Assembly (NCBI RefSeq): GCF_034808145.1
Contig: NZ_JAXHGM010000001.1
Coordinates: 930,001-994,000, forward strand
Length of the DNA stretch: 64,000 nt
Direction of reading: 5' to 3'
Origin: Halorubellus sp034808145
Lineage (GTDB): Archaea; Halobacteriota; Halobacteria; Halobacteriales; Natrialbaceae
Positions 51,808 to 59,683 of the stretch are shown here, piece by piece. The first letter of the stretch is position 1. Each line of letters starts with the position of its first letter. The translations under genes were made by a program, and so were the position numbers. A model generated the notes under the pieces. That model made no database searches and had not been told where the DNA came from. It saw only the letters and a list, made by a program, of their open reading frames with translations.

Positions 51808-52348
51808 CGGGGTTCCGACGCCGCCGCGGGAGACCGCGTACGACGTGGACGTGCTCCGGGAGGCGTACGGCCCGTTCCCGGCGTACGACAGGACGTACGA
51901 GAAGGGGGACGCGAGCGCGCTCGTCGAGGCGAAGGGACGGGACGCACTCGGTGGTGCGGCCGTCGTCGTCCGCCGCGAGCGCGACGGCGCGGTCCTGTAC
52001 GCGGACGTCCGCGAGGACGACGCCGACTGGGCGGTCGCGGCTTGGGACGTCCCCGGCGGCGGGCGCGAACCCGGGGAGCGGCCGGAGACCACGGCGGTCC
52101 GCGAGGTCCACGAGGAGGTCGGCCTCGCCGTCGACCCCGTCGACGTGCTGGCGGCCTACCGGTTGACGTTCGACGACGGCGACCGGGCCGTCACGGGCGT
52201 CTGGGTGCGATTCCTCGCGACCGTCGCCGACCCGCGCGCGCTCGACGTCCAGCACGAGGAACTCGCCCGGGTCGCGTGGCGGACCGACCGACCCGCCGAC
52301 GTCGACGACCTCCTCGCGCTCGCACTCGACGAACTCGACGACCACTGA
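51800..52348 (+). CDS. Nudix hydrolase 3 of a nested triplet
   Basis: This 182-residue protein begins MTDGVPTPPRETAYDVDV. Its Nudix box is GGGREPGERPETTAVREVHEEVGL, with all catalytic positions retained, followed by VDVLAAYRLTF. It overlaps the second Nudix gene by 8 bp. Being the third in a chain of nested genes, it is almost certainly cotranslated. Substrate unknown. Confidence 0.88.
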   Translation: MTDGVPTPPRETAYDVDVLREAYGPFPAYDRTYEKGDASALVEAKGRDALGGAAVVVRRERDGAVLYADVREDDADWAVAAWDVPGGGREPGERPETTAVREVHEEVGLAVDPVDVLAAYRLTFDDGDRAVTGVWVRFLATVADPRALDVQHEELARVAWRTDRPADVDDLLALALDELDDH

Positions 52349-52413
52349 CCCCGGCGATCGCGGTGAGCGTCGCCGGGGAACGATTCAAGTTCCGTGCCGC
52401 TGTAATCTACCGT

Positions 52414-52758
52414 ATGCCAGATGCAGCAGACGACGAGCGGGACGTCGACTTCGTGCTCGTCGAACCGGACGACGCCGACGACGGGACCGAGGCGGACGCG
52501 GAGACGGGGTTCGTCATCGTCCGCGACACCGACCTCGTCCCCGTCGGGGACCCGACCGCGAACTATCCGGCGGTCATCGAGGACGTCGAGACGGACTTCG
52601 TGCTCGTCGAGACCGAGGACGCGGAGCCGACCGACTTCGTGCTCGTCGACCCCGATGACGCCGACGTCCGTCGGGACACCGGGCTCGTGCCCGTCGACCC
52701 GGACGACTACGCGCTCGACACGCGCCCGGCGGACCCGAAGCGGAACGGCCAGCGGTAG
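52414..52758 (+). CDS. Acidic protein with repeated TDFVLV units
   Basis: This 114-residue protein has no known domain. It is built of short repeats: residues 10-22 (DVDFVLVEPDDAD), 30-40 (ETGFVIVRDTD), 59-71 (ETDFVLVETEDAE), 72-84 (PTDFVLVDPDDAD) and 88-98 (DTGLVPVDPDDY). The pattern is a five-residue hydrophobic strand followed by an acidic turn, as in beta-solenoids or calcium-binding repeats. It has no signal peptide. It follows the three Nudix genes by 65 bp and precedes a convergent epimerase gene. Confidence 0.75.
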   Translation: MPDAADDERDVDFVLVEPDDADDGTEADAETGFVIVRDTDLVPVGDPTANYPAVIEDVETDFVLVETEDAEPTDFVLVDPDDADVRRDTGLVPVDPDDYALDTRPADPKRNGQR

Positions 52759-52798
52759 GTCGCCGACGGCCGTCGTTCGAGGCTTCGACTCTGGTCGG

Positions 52799-53185
52799 TC
52801 AGTGCTCGACGAACTCGACGAGCACGCCGCCCGTCGATTTTGGGTGACAGAACGCGACGTCGTGCCCCCACGCGCCCGGGCGGGGGTCCTCGTCGATGAG
52901 GTCGACGCCGAGGTCGCGAGCGTTCGCGAGCGCGCCCTCGATGTCGTCGGTGGCGTACGCGACGTGATGGATACCGCCCTCGCGGTCCTCGAGGTATCGA
53001 GCGATGGCGCCGTCCTCCGCGAGCGGTTCGAGGAGTTCGAGGTAGCCGTCGCCGGTCTCGAGGAAGACGACGAGCATCCCGTCGAACTCCTCGCGGTGGA
53101 CGCGCTCGGCGTCGAGGAGGTCGACGTAGAGGCTGGCGAGGTCGTCCGCGTCGGTCGTGGCGATGCCGGCGTGATCGAAGTGCAT
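52799..53185 (-). CDS. mce: Methylmalonyl-CoA epimerase
   Basis: This 128-residue VOC-fold enzyme interconverts (R)- and (S)-methylmalonyl-CoA. MHFDHAGIATTDADDLA at the start and GIHHVAYATDDIEGALANARDLG carry the metal-binding histidines; the C-terminus has GVLVEFVEH. Length and order match bacterial and archaeal epimerases. The mutase gene lies about 3.4 kb away on the same strand, separated by an aminotransferase and two lipoproteins. Confidence 0.92.
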   Translation of the reverse strand: MHFDHAGIATTDADDLASLYVDLLDAERVHREEFDGMLVVFLETGDGYLELLEPLAEDGAIARYLEDREGGIHHVAYATDDIEGALANARDLGVDLIDEDPRPGAWGHDVAFCHPKSTGGVLVEFVEH

Positions 53186-53318
53186 ACGCGACGGTGCGGT
53201 CGGTGGCGGGTTAAGTCCCGGCGGTCGCGCCCGCCCCAGAAGGGCCGTGTCGTCGGCCGAACCCGCGGATGGAGAACCGACCCACAGGGATTTGTACGAT
53301 GCGTACAACGCTGCGGGC

Positions 53319-54425
53319 ATGGACCCCGCCGACATCCGCGCGGACACGCCCGCACTCCGGGAGACGACGTACCTGAACACCGGCGCGAGCGGCCCGAGCC
53401 CGCGACGCGTCGTCGACGCCGTCGAGGGCTGGTACGAGCACCACGAGTACGAGACGCCCGCGACCACCGGGATGTACGAGCCCGCGTTCGAGCTGTTCGA
53501 GGACGTCCGCGAGACCGTCGCGGCCCACGTCGGCGCCGACCCGATCGAGGTCGCACTCACCGGGAGCACGACCGACGGCATCAGTCGACTCCCGCTCGCG
53601 ATGGACTGGGACAGCGACGACGTGGTCGTCCGCACCGACGCCGAGCACGCCGCCGGCATCCTGCCGTGGCGACGCCTCCGCGACGAGTACGGCGTCGAGG
53701 TCCGCGTCGTCGAGACCGACCGCGGCCGCATCGACCCCGACGAGTGGGCCGACGCCGTCCGGGACGCGACGCTCGCGACGTTCTCCTCCATCTGCTGGAC
53801 GACCGGCGTCCTCGCGCCCGTCCGGGAACTCACCGAGATAGCGCACGACGCCGGCGCGAGGGTGCTCGTCGACGCCGTGCAGTCCACCGGCCAGCACGCG
53901 TTCGACGTCTCGGAGTGGGGCGCCGACGTCGTCGCCGGGAGCGCGCACAAGTGGCTGCTCGGCCCGTGGGGCGCCGGCTACATGTACGTCGACGAGGCGT
54001 TCGCCGAGACGCTCGAACCCGCCCAGCTCGGGTACCGGAACCTCGCCGACCCCTACAGCGACCCCTACGAGTACGAGGCGGGCGCGAAGCGCTTCGAGTT
54101 CGGGACCGTCGCCCCCGCGCCCTACGCGGGCCTCCGAGAGGCCGTCGAGACGATGGAGGAACTCGGGATGGACGCCGTCGAAGCGCACAACGCCGACCTC
54201 ACGGACTACCTCAAGGAGCACATCGACGACGACCGCCTCGTCTCGCCGCGCGAGCACCACTCGGGACTCGTCTCCTTCTCGGACCCCGACCCCGAGGCGA
54301 CCGTCGAACGCGCCGCCGACGCCGACGTCCAGATCCGCTCCATCCCGACCGCCGGCGTCGTCCGCGCGAGCGTCCACGTCTACAACACCCGCGAGGACGT
54401 CGACGAGCTCCTCGCCGTCCTGTAG
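53319..54425 (+). CDS. Class V aminotransferase (cysteine desulfurase-like)
   Basis: This 368-residue fold-type I PLP enzyme has TYLNTGASGPSPRRVVDAV (substrate clamp), ALTGSTTDGISRLPLAM, LVDAVQSTGQHAFDV and the Schiff-base lysine in GSAHKWLLGPWGAGYMYV. The C-terminus has IPTAGVVRASVHVYN. It resembles cysteine desulfurases and isopenicillin epimerases; a catalytic cysteine for persulfide formation is not evident, so activity is uncertain. Start at ATG 53319; an upstream GTG at 53247 would add 24 residues. A terminator hairpin follows at 54459. Confidence 0.88.
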   Translation: MDPADIRADTPALRETTYLNTGASGPSPRRVVDAVEGWYEHHEYETPATTGMYEPAFELFEDVRETVAAHVGADPIEVALTGSTTDGISRLPLAMDWDSDDVVVRTDAEHAAGILPWRRLRDEYGVEVRVVETDRGRIDPDEWADAVRDATLATFSSICWTTGVLAPVRELTEIAHDAGARVLVDAVQSTGQHAFDVSEWGADVVAGSAHKWLLGPWGAGYMYVDEAFAETLEPAQLGYRNLADPYSDPYEYEAGAKRFEFGTVAPAPYAGLREAVETMEELGMDAVEAHNADLTDYLKEHIDDDRLVSPREHHSGLVSFSDPDPEATVERAADADVQIRSIPTAGVVRASVHVYNTREDVDELLAVL

Positions 54426-54458
54426 CCCCCGCGTCAGCTCCCCGGTCGCCCGAAACCC

Positions 54459-54478
54459 GCTGAAACTGGCGTTTCAGC
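54459..54478. terminator. Hairpin after the class V aminotransferase gene
   Basis: GCTGAAAC (54459-54466) and GTTTCAGC (54471-54478) form a perfect 8-bp stem with a four-base loop. It is located between the aminotransferase stop and the next lipoprotein gene. Confidence 0.65.
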
Positions 54479-54517
54479 TACCCGAAGAAAGTCACCCGTG
54501 GCCGTCGACGCTCACGT

Positions 54518-55501
54518 ATGAAGCGACGCGCGCTCCTCGCCTCGCTCGGTGCGGCGGGCGGTACCCTCGGCACGGCCGGCTGCCTCCAGGGCACCGGCAG
54601 TCCGACCACGACGACCGACGCACCCGGCGACACGACGACCGAACCGTCCGCGACGCGGAGCGACACGACGACGCGCGAGAGCTCGACCACCGAGAACTCG
54701 ACCACGGACCGCGAGCGCACCGACGACGGCACGGAACAGCCACCGGACGGCGAGTTCGACCCCGCGGGCGACCCGGTGGCGACGCTGTCGGTGAACGACC
54801 GCTCGGAGCTCTCGTTCCCGGACGCCAACCGCCCGCACTCGCTGGCGCTCTGGAACGCAGTGGACCGCGAGCGCGACGTCCGCGTCGAGTGGGTGGACGG
54901 CCGCACCGACGAGCTGGAGCGTTCGGACGCCGTGACCGTGCCCGCGGACGGCCTCCTCCAGGTCGACCTCCAGGTGCCGACGCGGTACGTCGTCACCGTC
55001 CGCGCCGACGACGCGGCGCTCGGCGAGGTCCGCGTCGATCGCGGCCAGTTCGACTGCAACGCGTCCGCGGGCCGGTACGCGCTCCGCGAGTCCGACCTCG
55101 AGGACTACGGCGTCGTGAGCACGGCCGCGGGCTGTCCGGCGCCGACGGTCGCCGAGGCGTCGCTGACCGCCGGCGACGGCGACTGCGGGAGTCGCGACGG
55201 CGAGACCGCGGTCGCGGGCTACGGCGACCGCGCCGTCACCGTCGAGGGGACCGTTCCCGCACCCGACCCGTGCCACGACCTCGCCATCGCGGACGTCAGC
55301 TACGACGGGAAGACGCGGACCGCCCGGGTCGTCGTCGAAGCCACGACGAACGACGAGGGCTGCGTGCAGTGCGTCGGCGCCATCGACTACACGGCCACGA
55401 TACGGTACGACCACGACTTCCCCGACCGCGTCGAGGTCTACCACCGGAGTTGGGACGAGGACCGCCGCGTCGCCACCACCACCTGGAACGATGACATCTG
55501 A
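54518..55501 (+). CDS. Tat lipoprotein 1 of a tandem paralogous pair
   Basis: This 327-residue secreted protein begins MKRRALLASLGAAGGTLGTAGC: twin-arginine signal with lipobox cysteine at residue 22. A 55-residue Thr/Asp/Ser linker precedes the folded region, which has FPDANRPHSLALWN, DCNASAGRYAL, an Ala-Gly-Cys-Pro turn, GDCGSR, PCHDLAIADVSYDG and a C-terminal CVQCVGAIDYTA. The six cysteines are conserved in the following paralogue and probably make disulphides or bind metal. Likely cell-surface; function unknown. Confidence 0.8.
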   Translation: MKRRALLASLGAAGGTLGTAGCLQGTGSPTTTTDAPGDTTTEPSATRSDTTTRESSTTENSTTDRERTDDGTEQPPDGEFDPAGDPVATLSVNDRSELSFPDANRPHSLALWNAVDRERDVRVEWVDGRTDELERSDAVTVPADGLLQVDLQVPTRYVVTVRADDAALGEVRVDRGQFDCNASAGRYALRESDLEDYGVVSTAAGCPAPTVAEASLTAGDGDCGSRDGETAVAGYGDRAVTVEGTVPAPDPCHDLAIADVSYDGKTRTARVVVEATTNDEGCVQCVGAIDYTATIRYDHDFPDRVEVYHRSWDEDRRVATTTWNDDI

Positions 55502-55513
55502 GGACCGACGCCC

Positions 55514-56467
55514 ATGAAGCGACGCACGCTCCTCGCATCGCTCGCCGGAACGACCGCCGCGATTGGAACCGCGGGCTGCCTCCAGAGCTTCGGCTCAGAC
55601 CCCGGAACGAAGCCGGGGAGGGGACCGACAAAGCGCCCGCCGTCTGAGCGTCCCAGCGAGTCCACGACGACGGGGTCGGACGACGCGCGGGACACGAACG
55701 CGCTCGACCCGGAGTGGGACCCCGCGGGCGGCCCCGTCGAATCGTTCGCGGTCGGCGACCGCGACGCGGTCGCGTTCCCGAACGCGAACCGGCCGCACGG
55801 CCTCACGTTCTGGAATCGCGTCGACCGCGAGCGCGAGGTCAGCGTCGAGGTCGCCTCAGGCGCGACCGACGTCACCGAGACGCTCGGGCCCGTCGCCGTT
55901 CCCGCCGGCTACACGTTCGAGGTCTCCCTCCGGGTACCGACGCGGTACGCGCTCGGTATCTCCGTCGACGCCGACGCGTTCGGCACCGTCATCGTCGGCC
56001 GCGAGCACTTCGACTGCAACCACTCGGGCACGAGCTACGCGCTCGGCGACACCGACGTCGTGGACTACGGCACCGAGAGCACGCTCGTCTACTGCACGCG
56101 CCCCGCGGTCGCCGCCACGAGCGTCGACGTCGACGACCGCGGGTGCGCGAACGACGCCGGCGGCGATGCGACAGTCCGGTACGACGGCGAGCGCGTCACC
56201 GTCGACGGCACCTTCGTCGCCTCGAACCCGTGCCACGACCTCGCAGTTGGGGAATCGTCGTACGACGACGAGACGAACACCGCTCACGTCGTCCTCGACG
56301 CCACCCACCCCGAGGACCAGGCGTGCCAGGACTGCGTCGGCGCGCTCTATTACCGCGCGACCGTCGACTTCGACCACGACCTCCCAGACCGCGTCGCCGT
56401 CCATCACCGCGACGCCGACGGCGACGCAGTGCGCGTCGCGACCGCCACGCGGAACGCAGGTCGCTGA
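55514..56467 (+). CDS. Tat lipoprotein 2 of a tandem paralogous pair
   Basis: This 317-residue paralogue of the upstream gene starts MKRRTLLASLAGTTAAIGTAGC. Its folded part parallels the first: FPNANRPHGLTFWN, DCNHSGTSYALG, CTRPAVAATS, GCANDAG, PCHDLAVGESSYDD and CQDCVGALYYRA, with the same cysteine spacing. The short linker is Lys/Arg/Ser-rich rather than Thr-rich. The two genes are 12 bp apart, so they form an operon produced by duplication. Export by Tat pathway is expected. Confidence 0.8.
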   Translation: MKRRTLLASLAGTTAAIGTAGCLQSFGSDPGTKPGRGPTKRPPSERPSESTTTGSDDARDTNALDPEWDPAGGPVESFAVGDRDAVAFPNANRPHGLTFWNRVDREREVSVEVASGATDVTETLGPVAVPAGYTFEVSLRVPTRYALGISVDADAFGTVIVGREHFDCNHSGTSYALGDTDVVDYGTESTLVYCTRPAVAATSVDVDDRGCANDAGGDATVRYDGERVTVDGTFVASNPCHDLAVGESSYDDETNTAHVVLDATHPEDQACQDCVGALYYRATVDFDHDLPDRVAVHHRDADGDAVRVATATRNAGR

Positions 56468-56574
56468 GACAACGACGACCGAACACCGGAACGGCGACGA
56501 TGAAGTCGCAGTCCCCTCCTACAACCGGTGGTTGAAACGGCGACCCGGCGGTCGCCGTATGCTAGAAAAGTCAG

Positions 56575-58257
56575 TCAGAGCGCGCTCCCGGGCTGATATT
56601 CCCCGAAGACGTCACGCATCACGTCGCAGATCTCGCCGACGGTCGCGTACGCCTTCACGGCGTCGACGATGTACGGCATCACGTTCTCGTCGCCAGCGGC
56701 CGCATCGGAAAGCGCCGCGAGCGCCGCGTCGACCGCCTCGTCGTCGCGGTCGGCCTTCACGGCTTCGAGGTTCCGAACCTGCTTCTCCTCCTCCTCCGCA
56801 GCGACCTCCTCGATGTCCATCTCGGGTTCCTCGTCCACCTGGAACTCGTTCACGCCGACGATGACGCGCTCGCCGTCCTCGATCTCCTGCTGGCGGTCGA
56901 ACGCGACGTCCTGGATCTGGCGCTGCACCCACTGGGACTCGATGGCCTCGCGCATCCCGCCGCGCTCGTCGACCTCGTCCAGTATCGCGAACGCGTCCTC
57001 CTCGACCTCGTCCGTGAGACTCTCCACGTAGTAGCTGCCCGCGAGCGGGTCGATGGTGTCCGCCGCCCCCGACTCGTGCGCGAGAATCTGCTGCGTGCGG
57101 AGCGCGGTCCGCACCGACTTCTCCGTCGGGAGCGACAGCGCCTCGTCCTTCCCGTTCGTGTGCAGCGACTGGGTTCCACCGAGCACCGCCGCGAGCGCCT
57201 GGTACGCGACGCGAACGACGTTGTTCTCCACCTGCTGTGCGGTCAGCATCGACCCCGCGGTCTGCGTGTGGAACTTCAACTGCTTCGACTTCTCGCTCTC
57301 CGCGTCGAACCGCTCCTCCATGATTTTCGCCCACATCCGGCGGGCCGCCCGGAACTTCGCGACCTCCTCGAAGATGTTGTTGTGACCGTTGAAGAAGAAC
57401 GACAACTGGGGCGCGAACTCGTCCACGTCCAACCCGGCGTCCAGCGCCGCCTCCACGTACTCGATGCCGTCGCCGAGCGTGAACGCGAGCTCCTGCGCCG
57501 CCGTCGACCCCGCCTCCCGGATGTGATAGCCCGAGATGGATATCGTGTTGAACTTCGGCGTCTCGTCCGCGCAGAACTCGAAGATGTCCGTGATGATGCG
57601 CATCGACGGCGCCGGCGGATAGATGTACGTGTTCCGCGCGATGTACTCCTTCAGGACGTCGTTCTGGATGGTGCCCCGCAGCTCCTCGCGGTCGACGCCC
57701 TGCTGGTCGCCGACCGCGATGTACATCGCCAGCAGCACGCTCGCGGGCGCGTTTATCGTCATCGATGTCGACACCTCGTCGAGCGGGATGCCCTCGAACA
57801 CCGTCTCCATGTCCGCGAGCGTGTCGATTGCGACGCCGGACTTCCCGACCTCGCCCGCGGACATCGCGTGGTCGCTGTCCCGCCCCATCTGCGTCGGCAG
57901 GTCGAACGCCATCGACAACCCCGTCTGCCCCTCGTCCATCAGGTAGTTGAAGCGCTCGTTCGTCTCCGCGGGCGTCCCCATCCCCGCGTACTGGCGCATC
58001 GTCCACAACCGACCGCGGTACCCCGTCGAGTACACGCCGCGCGTGTACGGGTCCTCGCCGGGGAACCCGAGGTCGTCGTCGTGGTCGAGGTCAGCGACGT
58101 CGTCCGGCGTGTAGAGCCGCTGTACCTCGTGCCCCCCGGTGTCGGTCGTGAACTCGTCCTTGCGCTCGCCGAAACGCTCCAGGACCGGCTCGACCTCCTC
58201 GGCCTCCCAGTCCTCGCGTCCCTCCCGGATCGCTTCGAGGTCGTCCTGGTCGAACAT
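56575..58257 (-). CDS. Methylmalonyl-CoA mutase, large subunit without cobalamin domain
   Basis: This 560-residue TIM-barrel subunit converts methylmalonyl-CoA to succinyl-CoA. Signature phrases include TRGVYSTGYRGRLWTMRQYAG, TGLSMAFDLPTQMGRDSDH, ISISGYHIREAGSTAAQELAF and AVLGGTQSLHTNGKDEALSLP. The chain ends before any cobalamin-binding domain, so the B12-binding small subunit must be encoded elsewhere. Start at 58257 is supported by a TATA-like box (58283-58288) centred 28 nt upstream and by the CTGGTATG context. The epimerase gene is about 3.4 kb downstream. Confidence 0.94.
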   Translation of the reverse strand: MFDQDDLEAIREGREDWEAEEVEPVLERFGERKDEFTTDTGGHEVQRLYTPDDVADLDHDDDLGFPGEDPYTRGVYSTGYRGRLWTMRQYAGMGTPAETNERFNYLMDEGQTGLSMAFDLPTQMGRDSDHAMSAGEVGKSGVAIDTLADMETVFEGIPLDEVSTSMTINAPASVLLAMYIAVGDQQGVDREELRGTIQNDVLKEYIARNTYIYPPAPSMRIITDIFEFCADETPKFNTISISGYHIREAGSTAAQELAFTLGDGIEYVEAALDAGLDVDEFAPQLSFFFNGHNNIFEEVAKFRAARRMWAKIMEERFDAESEKSKQLKFHTQTAGSMLTAQQVENNVVRVAYQALAAVLGGTQSLHTNGKDEALSLPTEKSVRTALRTQQILAHESGAADTIDPLAGSYYVESLTDEVEEDAFAILDEVDERGGMREAIESQWVQRQIQDVAFDRQQEIEDGERVIVGVNEFQVDEEPEMDIEEVAAEEEEKQVRNLEAVKADRDDEAVDAALAALSDAAAGDENVMPYIVDAVKAYATVGEICDVMRDVFGEYQPGSAL

Positions 58258-58282
58258 ACCAGAACCGTCGGTCACCCACGCC

Positions 58283-58288
58283 ATAAAT
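58283..58288 (-). promoter_or_regulatory. TATA box of the methylmalonyl-CoA mutase gene
   Basis: ATTTAT on the minus strand is centred about 28 nt upstream of the ATG at 58257, favouring that start over one at 58284 and implying a leaderless transcript. Confidence 0.55.
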
Positions 58289-58407
58289 CACCGCGATTAC
58301 GCGACGCCGGCCAGTTCCCGAACGTTCACGGTGCCACCCCCGTAATCGTCGTCGCGTTCGACGCGCCGACCAGCGTGCTTTTGAAACTCCCTCCCTGAGG
58401 GTCCCGT

Positions 58408-58680
58408 ATGGACGCGCTCCCGACGAACGACGACGACGCCGGCAGCAGTCGCGCGCGAGCCGCGCTCTACATCTCGCCGTTCGTCGCCATCGGGCTCTTC
58501 GACGTCGTCCTCCTGCTCGGCTGGGGACTGGACCCGCTCTGGGGGTTCATGATACTCCCACCCATCCTCGCGATATCCATCCTCGGCTACATCGGGTTCC
58601 GGCACGGGTTCATCCGCGACGTCGGCGAGGACCGGTACGGCGACGAGGACGACGAACCACACCGAGACACCCAGTTCTGA
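58408..58680 (+). CDS. Small membrane protein
   Basis: This 90-residue protein has two hydrophobic helices (about residues 21-38, YISPFVAIGLFDVVLLLG, and 44-65, PLWGFMILPPILAISILGY) flanked by acidic tails. It resembles small haloarchaeal membrane proteins of unknown role. Start at 58408 has the recurring CCCGTATG context. Nothing in the neighbourhood suggests a function. Confidence 0.7.
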   Translation: MDALPTNDDDAGSSRARAALYISPFVAIGLFDVVLLLGWGLDPLWGFMILPPILAISILGYIGFRHGFIRDVGEDRYGDEDDEPHRDTQF

Positions 58681-58684
58681 ACGG

Positions 58685-58890
58685 ATGCCGACGCTCGTCC
58701 GGCATCGCGCCGACGTGTCCCCGACAATCCGGCGGTCGCGGCCGCCGGCAGCGACGTCGTTCCCGCGTTCGTCCTCGACCCGGCGTTCCCTGACGCCGGG
58801 CAGGCGAGCCTCGGCGACCTCCGAGCGACCCGTCGCGTCGGGTCCGCGACGACCGCCTCGTGACCGCAGACGGCACGCCGACGTCGCTAC
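58685..58890 (+). pseudogene. Possible relic of a DNA photolyase gene
   Basis: Immediately after the small membrane protein gene, an ATG frame reads MPTLVRHRADVS and, after a frameshift near 58722, a second frame reads DNPAVAAAGSDVVPAFVLDPAF. In photolyases the N-terminus normally reads like VWHRADLR, then DNPALAAA and VVPVFVLDP. A third frame then has DDRLVTADGTP, reminiscent of a later photolyase segment. The intervening hundreds of codons are missing. The pattern fits a heavily deleted photolyase gene; short length keeps this uncertain. Confidence 0.45.
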
Positions 58891-59507
58891 CGGCCCGTGT
58901 CGTACTTGTACGTCGCCGAGTCCTCGTCGATACCGAAGTCCTCCGCGGAGTCCTCCGCGTCCGGCGGCTCCTCGCTCTCCGCCGCCGTCTTGAAGCGTTC
59001 GCGGAACCGCGGCGGCACCGAGAACGACTCGACCGCGAGCCGCATCGGCGTCGCGTCCGGCGCCACGCCCTCGCGTTTCTCCTCCAGGCGTTCCGCGAGC
59101 GCGTCCGGGAGCTCCTCGGCCGACGTCGTCTCGAACCCGAACTGTGCGAGGTAGGTCGCCTCGTCGGTCAGCGCATAGACGACGTCGAACCCCTCGTCGC
59201 TCGCGTACTCCACGAGGCGCTCCACGACGTGCGCCCCCACGCCCTGCTCGCGCCAGCCATCTAGGACACCGATGCTCGTCATCTCGCAGACGTCCTCGGG
59301 CACCCGGTCGGTGCGGCCGCTCTGCGTGCGCTCGCGCTCCGCGGCCTTGTGCACGCGGATGCGACCGAACCCCGCCCTCGCGCTCGACGCCTCGTCGACC
59401 GCGATGACGTAGTCGCGCGACCGGAACGCCGTGCCGTCAAGCCCCATCTCGTCGATGCGGTCGAGCAACCAGACCTCGTCCCTGTTCTTCGCGTCCCGGA
59501 CGTACAT
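58887..59507 (-). CDS. GNAT family N-acetyltransferase
   Basis: This 206-residue protein has the acetyl-CoA-binding core MTSIGVLDGWREQGVGAHVVERLVEYA and the following FDVVYALTDEATYLAQFGFE, the GNAT beta4-alpha3 and beta5 region. The C-terminal ~60 residues contain a family-unusual segment with VPPRFRERFK and an acidic tail DSAEDFGIDEDSATYKYD. The acceptor is unknown. Its 3' end abuts the possible photolyase relic. Confidence 0.85.
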   Translation of the reverse strand: MYVRDAKNRDEVWLLDRIDEMGLDGTAFRSRDYVIAVDEASSARAGFGRIRVHKAAERERTQSGRTDRVPEDVCEMTSIGVLDGWREQGVGAHVVERLVEYASDEGFDVVYALTDEATYLAQFGFETTSAEELPDALAERLEEKREGVAPDATPMRLAVESFSVPPRFRERFKTAAESEEPPDAEDSAEDFGIDEDSATYKYDTGR

Positions 59508-59683
59508 ACGGACCCCTACGCTGTCGGCGACAATAGAAGTTATCCCACACGTGGCACGTCACCACGGCACTCACCGGTCGTCGTGTCGCCCACGCGGTCA
59601 CCCTCCGCCAGCAGTCCCGGTTGTCTCGGGTTCCGCGCTCCGCGAAGGGAAAAGTAAAGGAACGCCCCTCCTACCGTTCGCGT

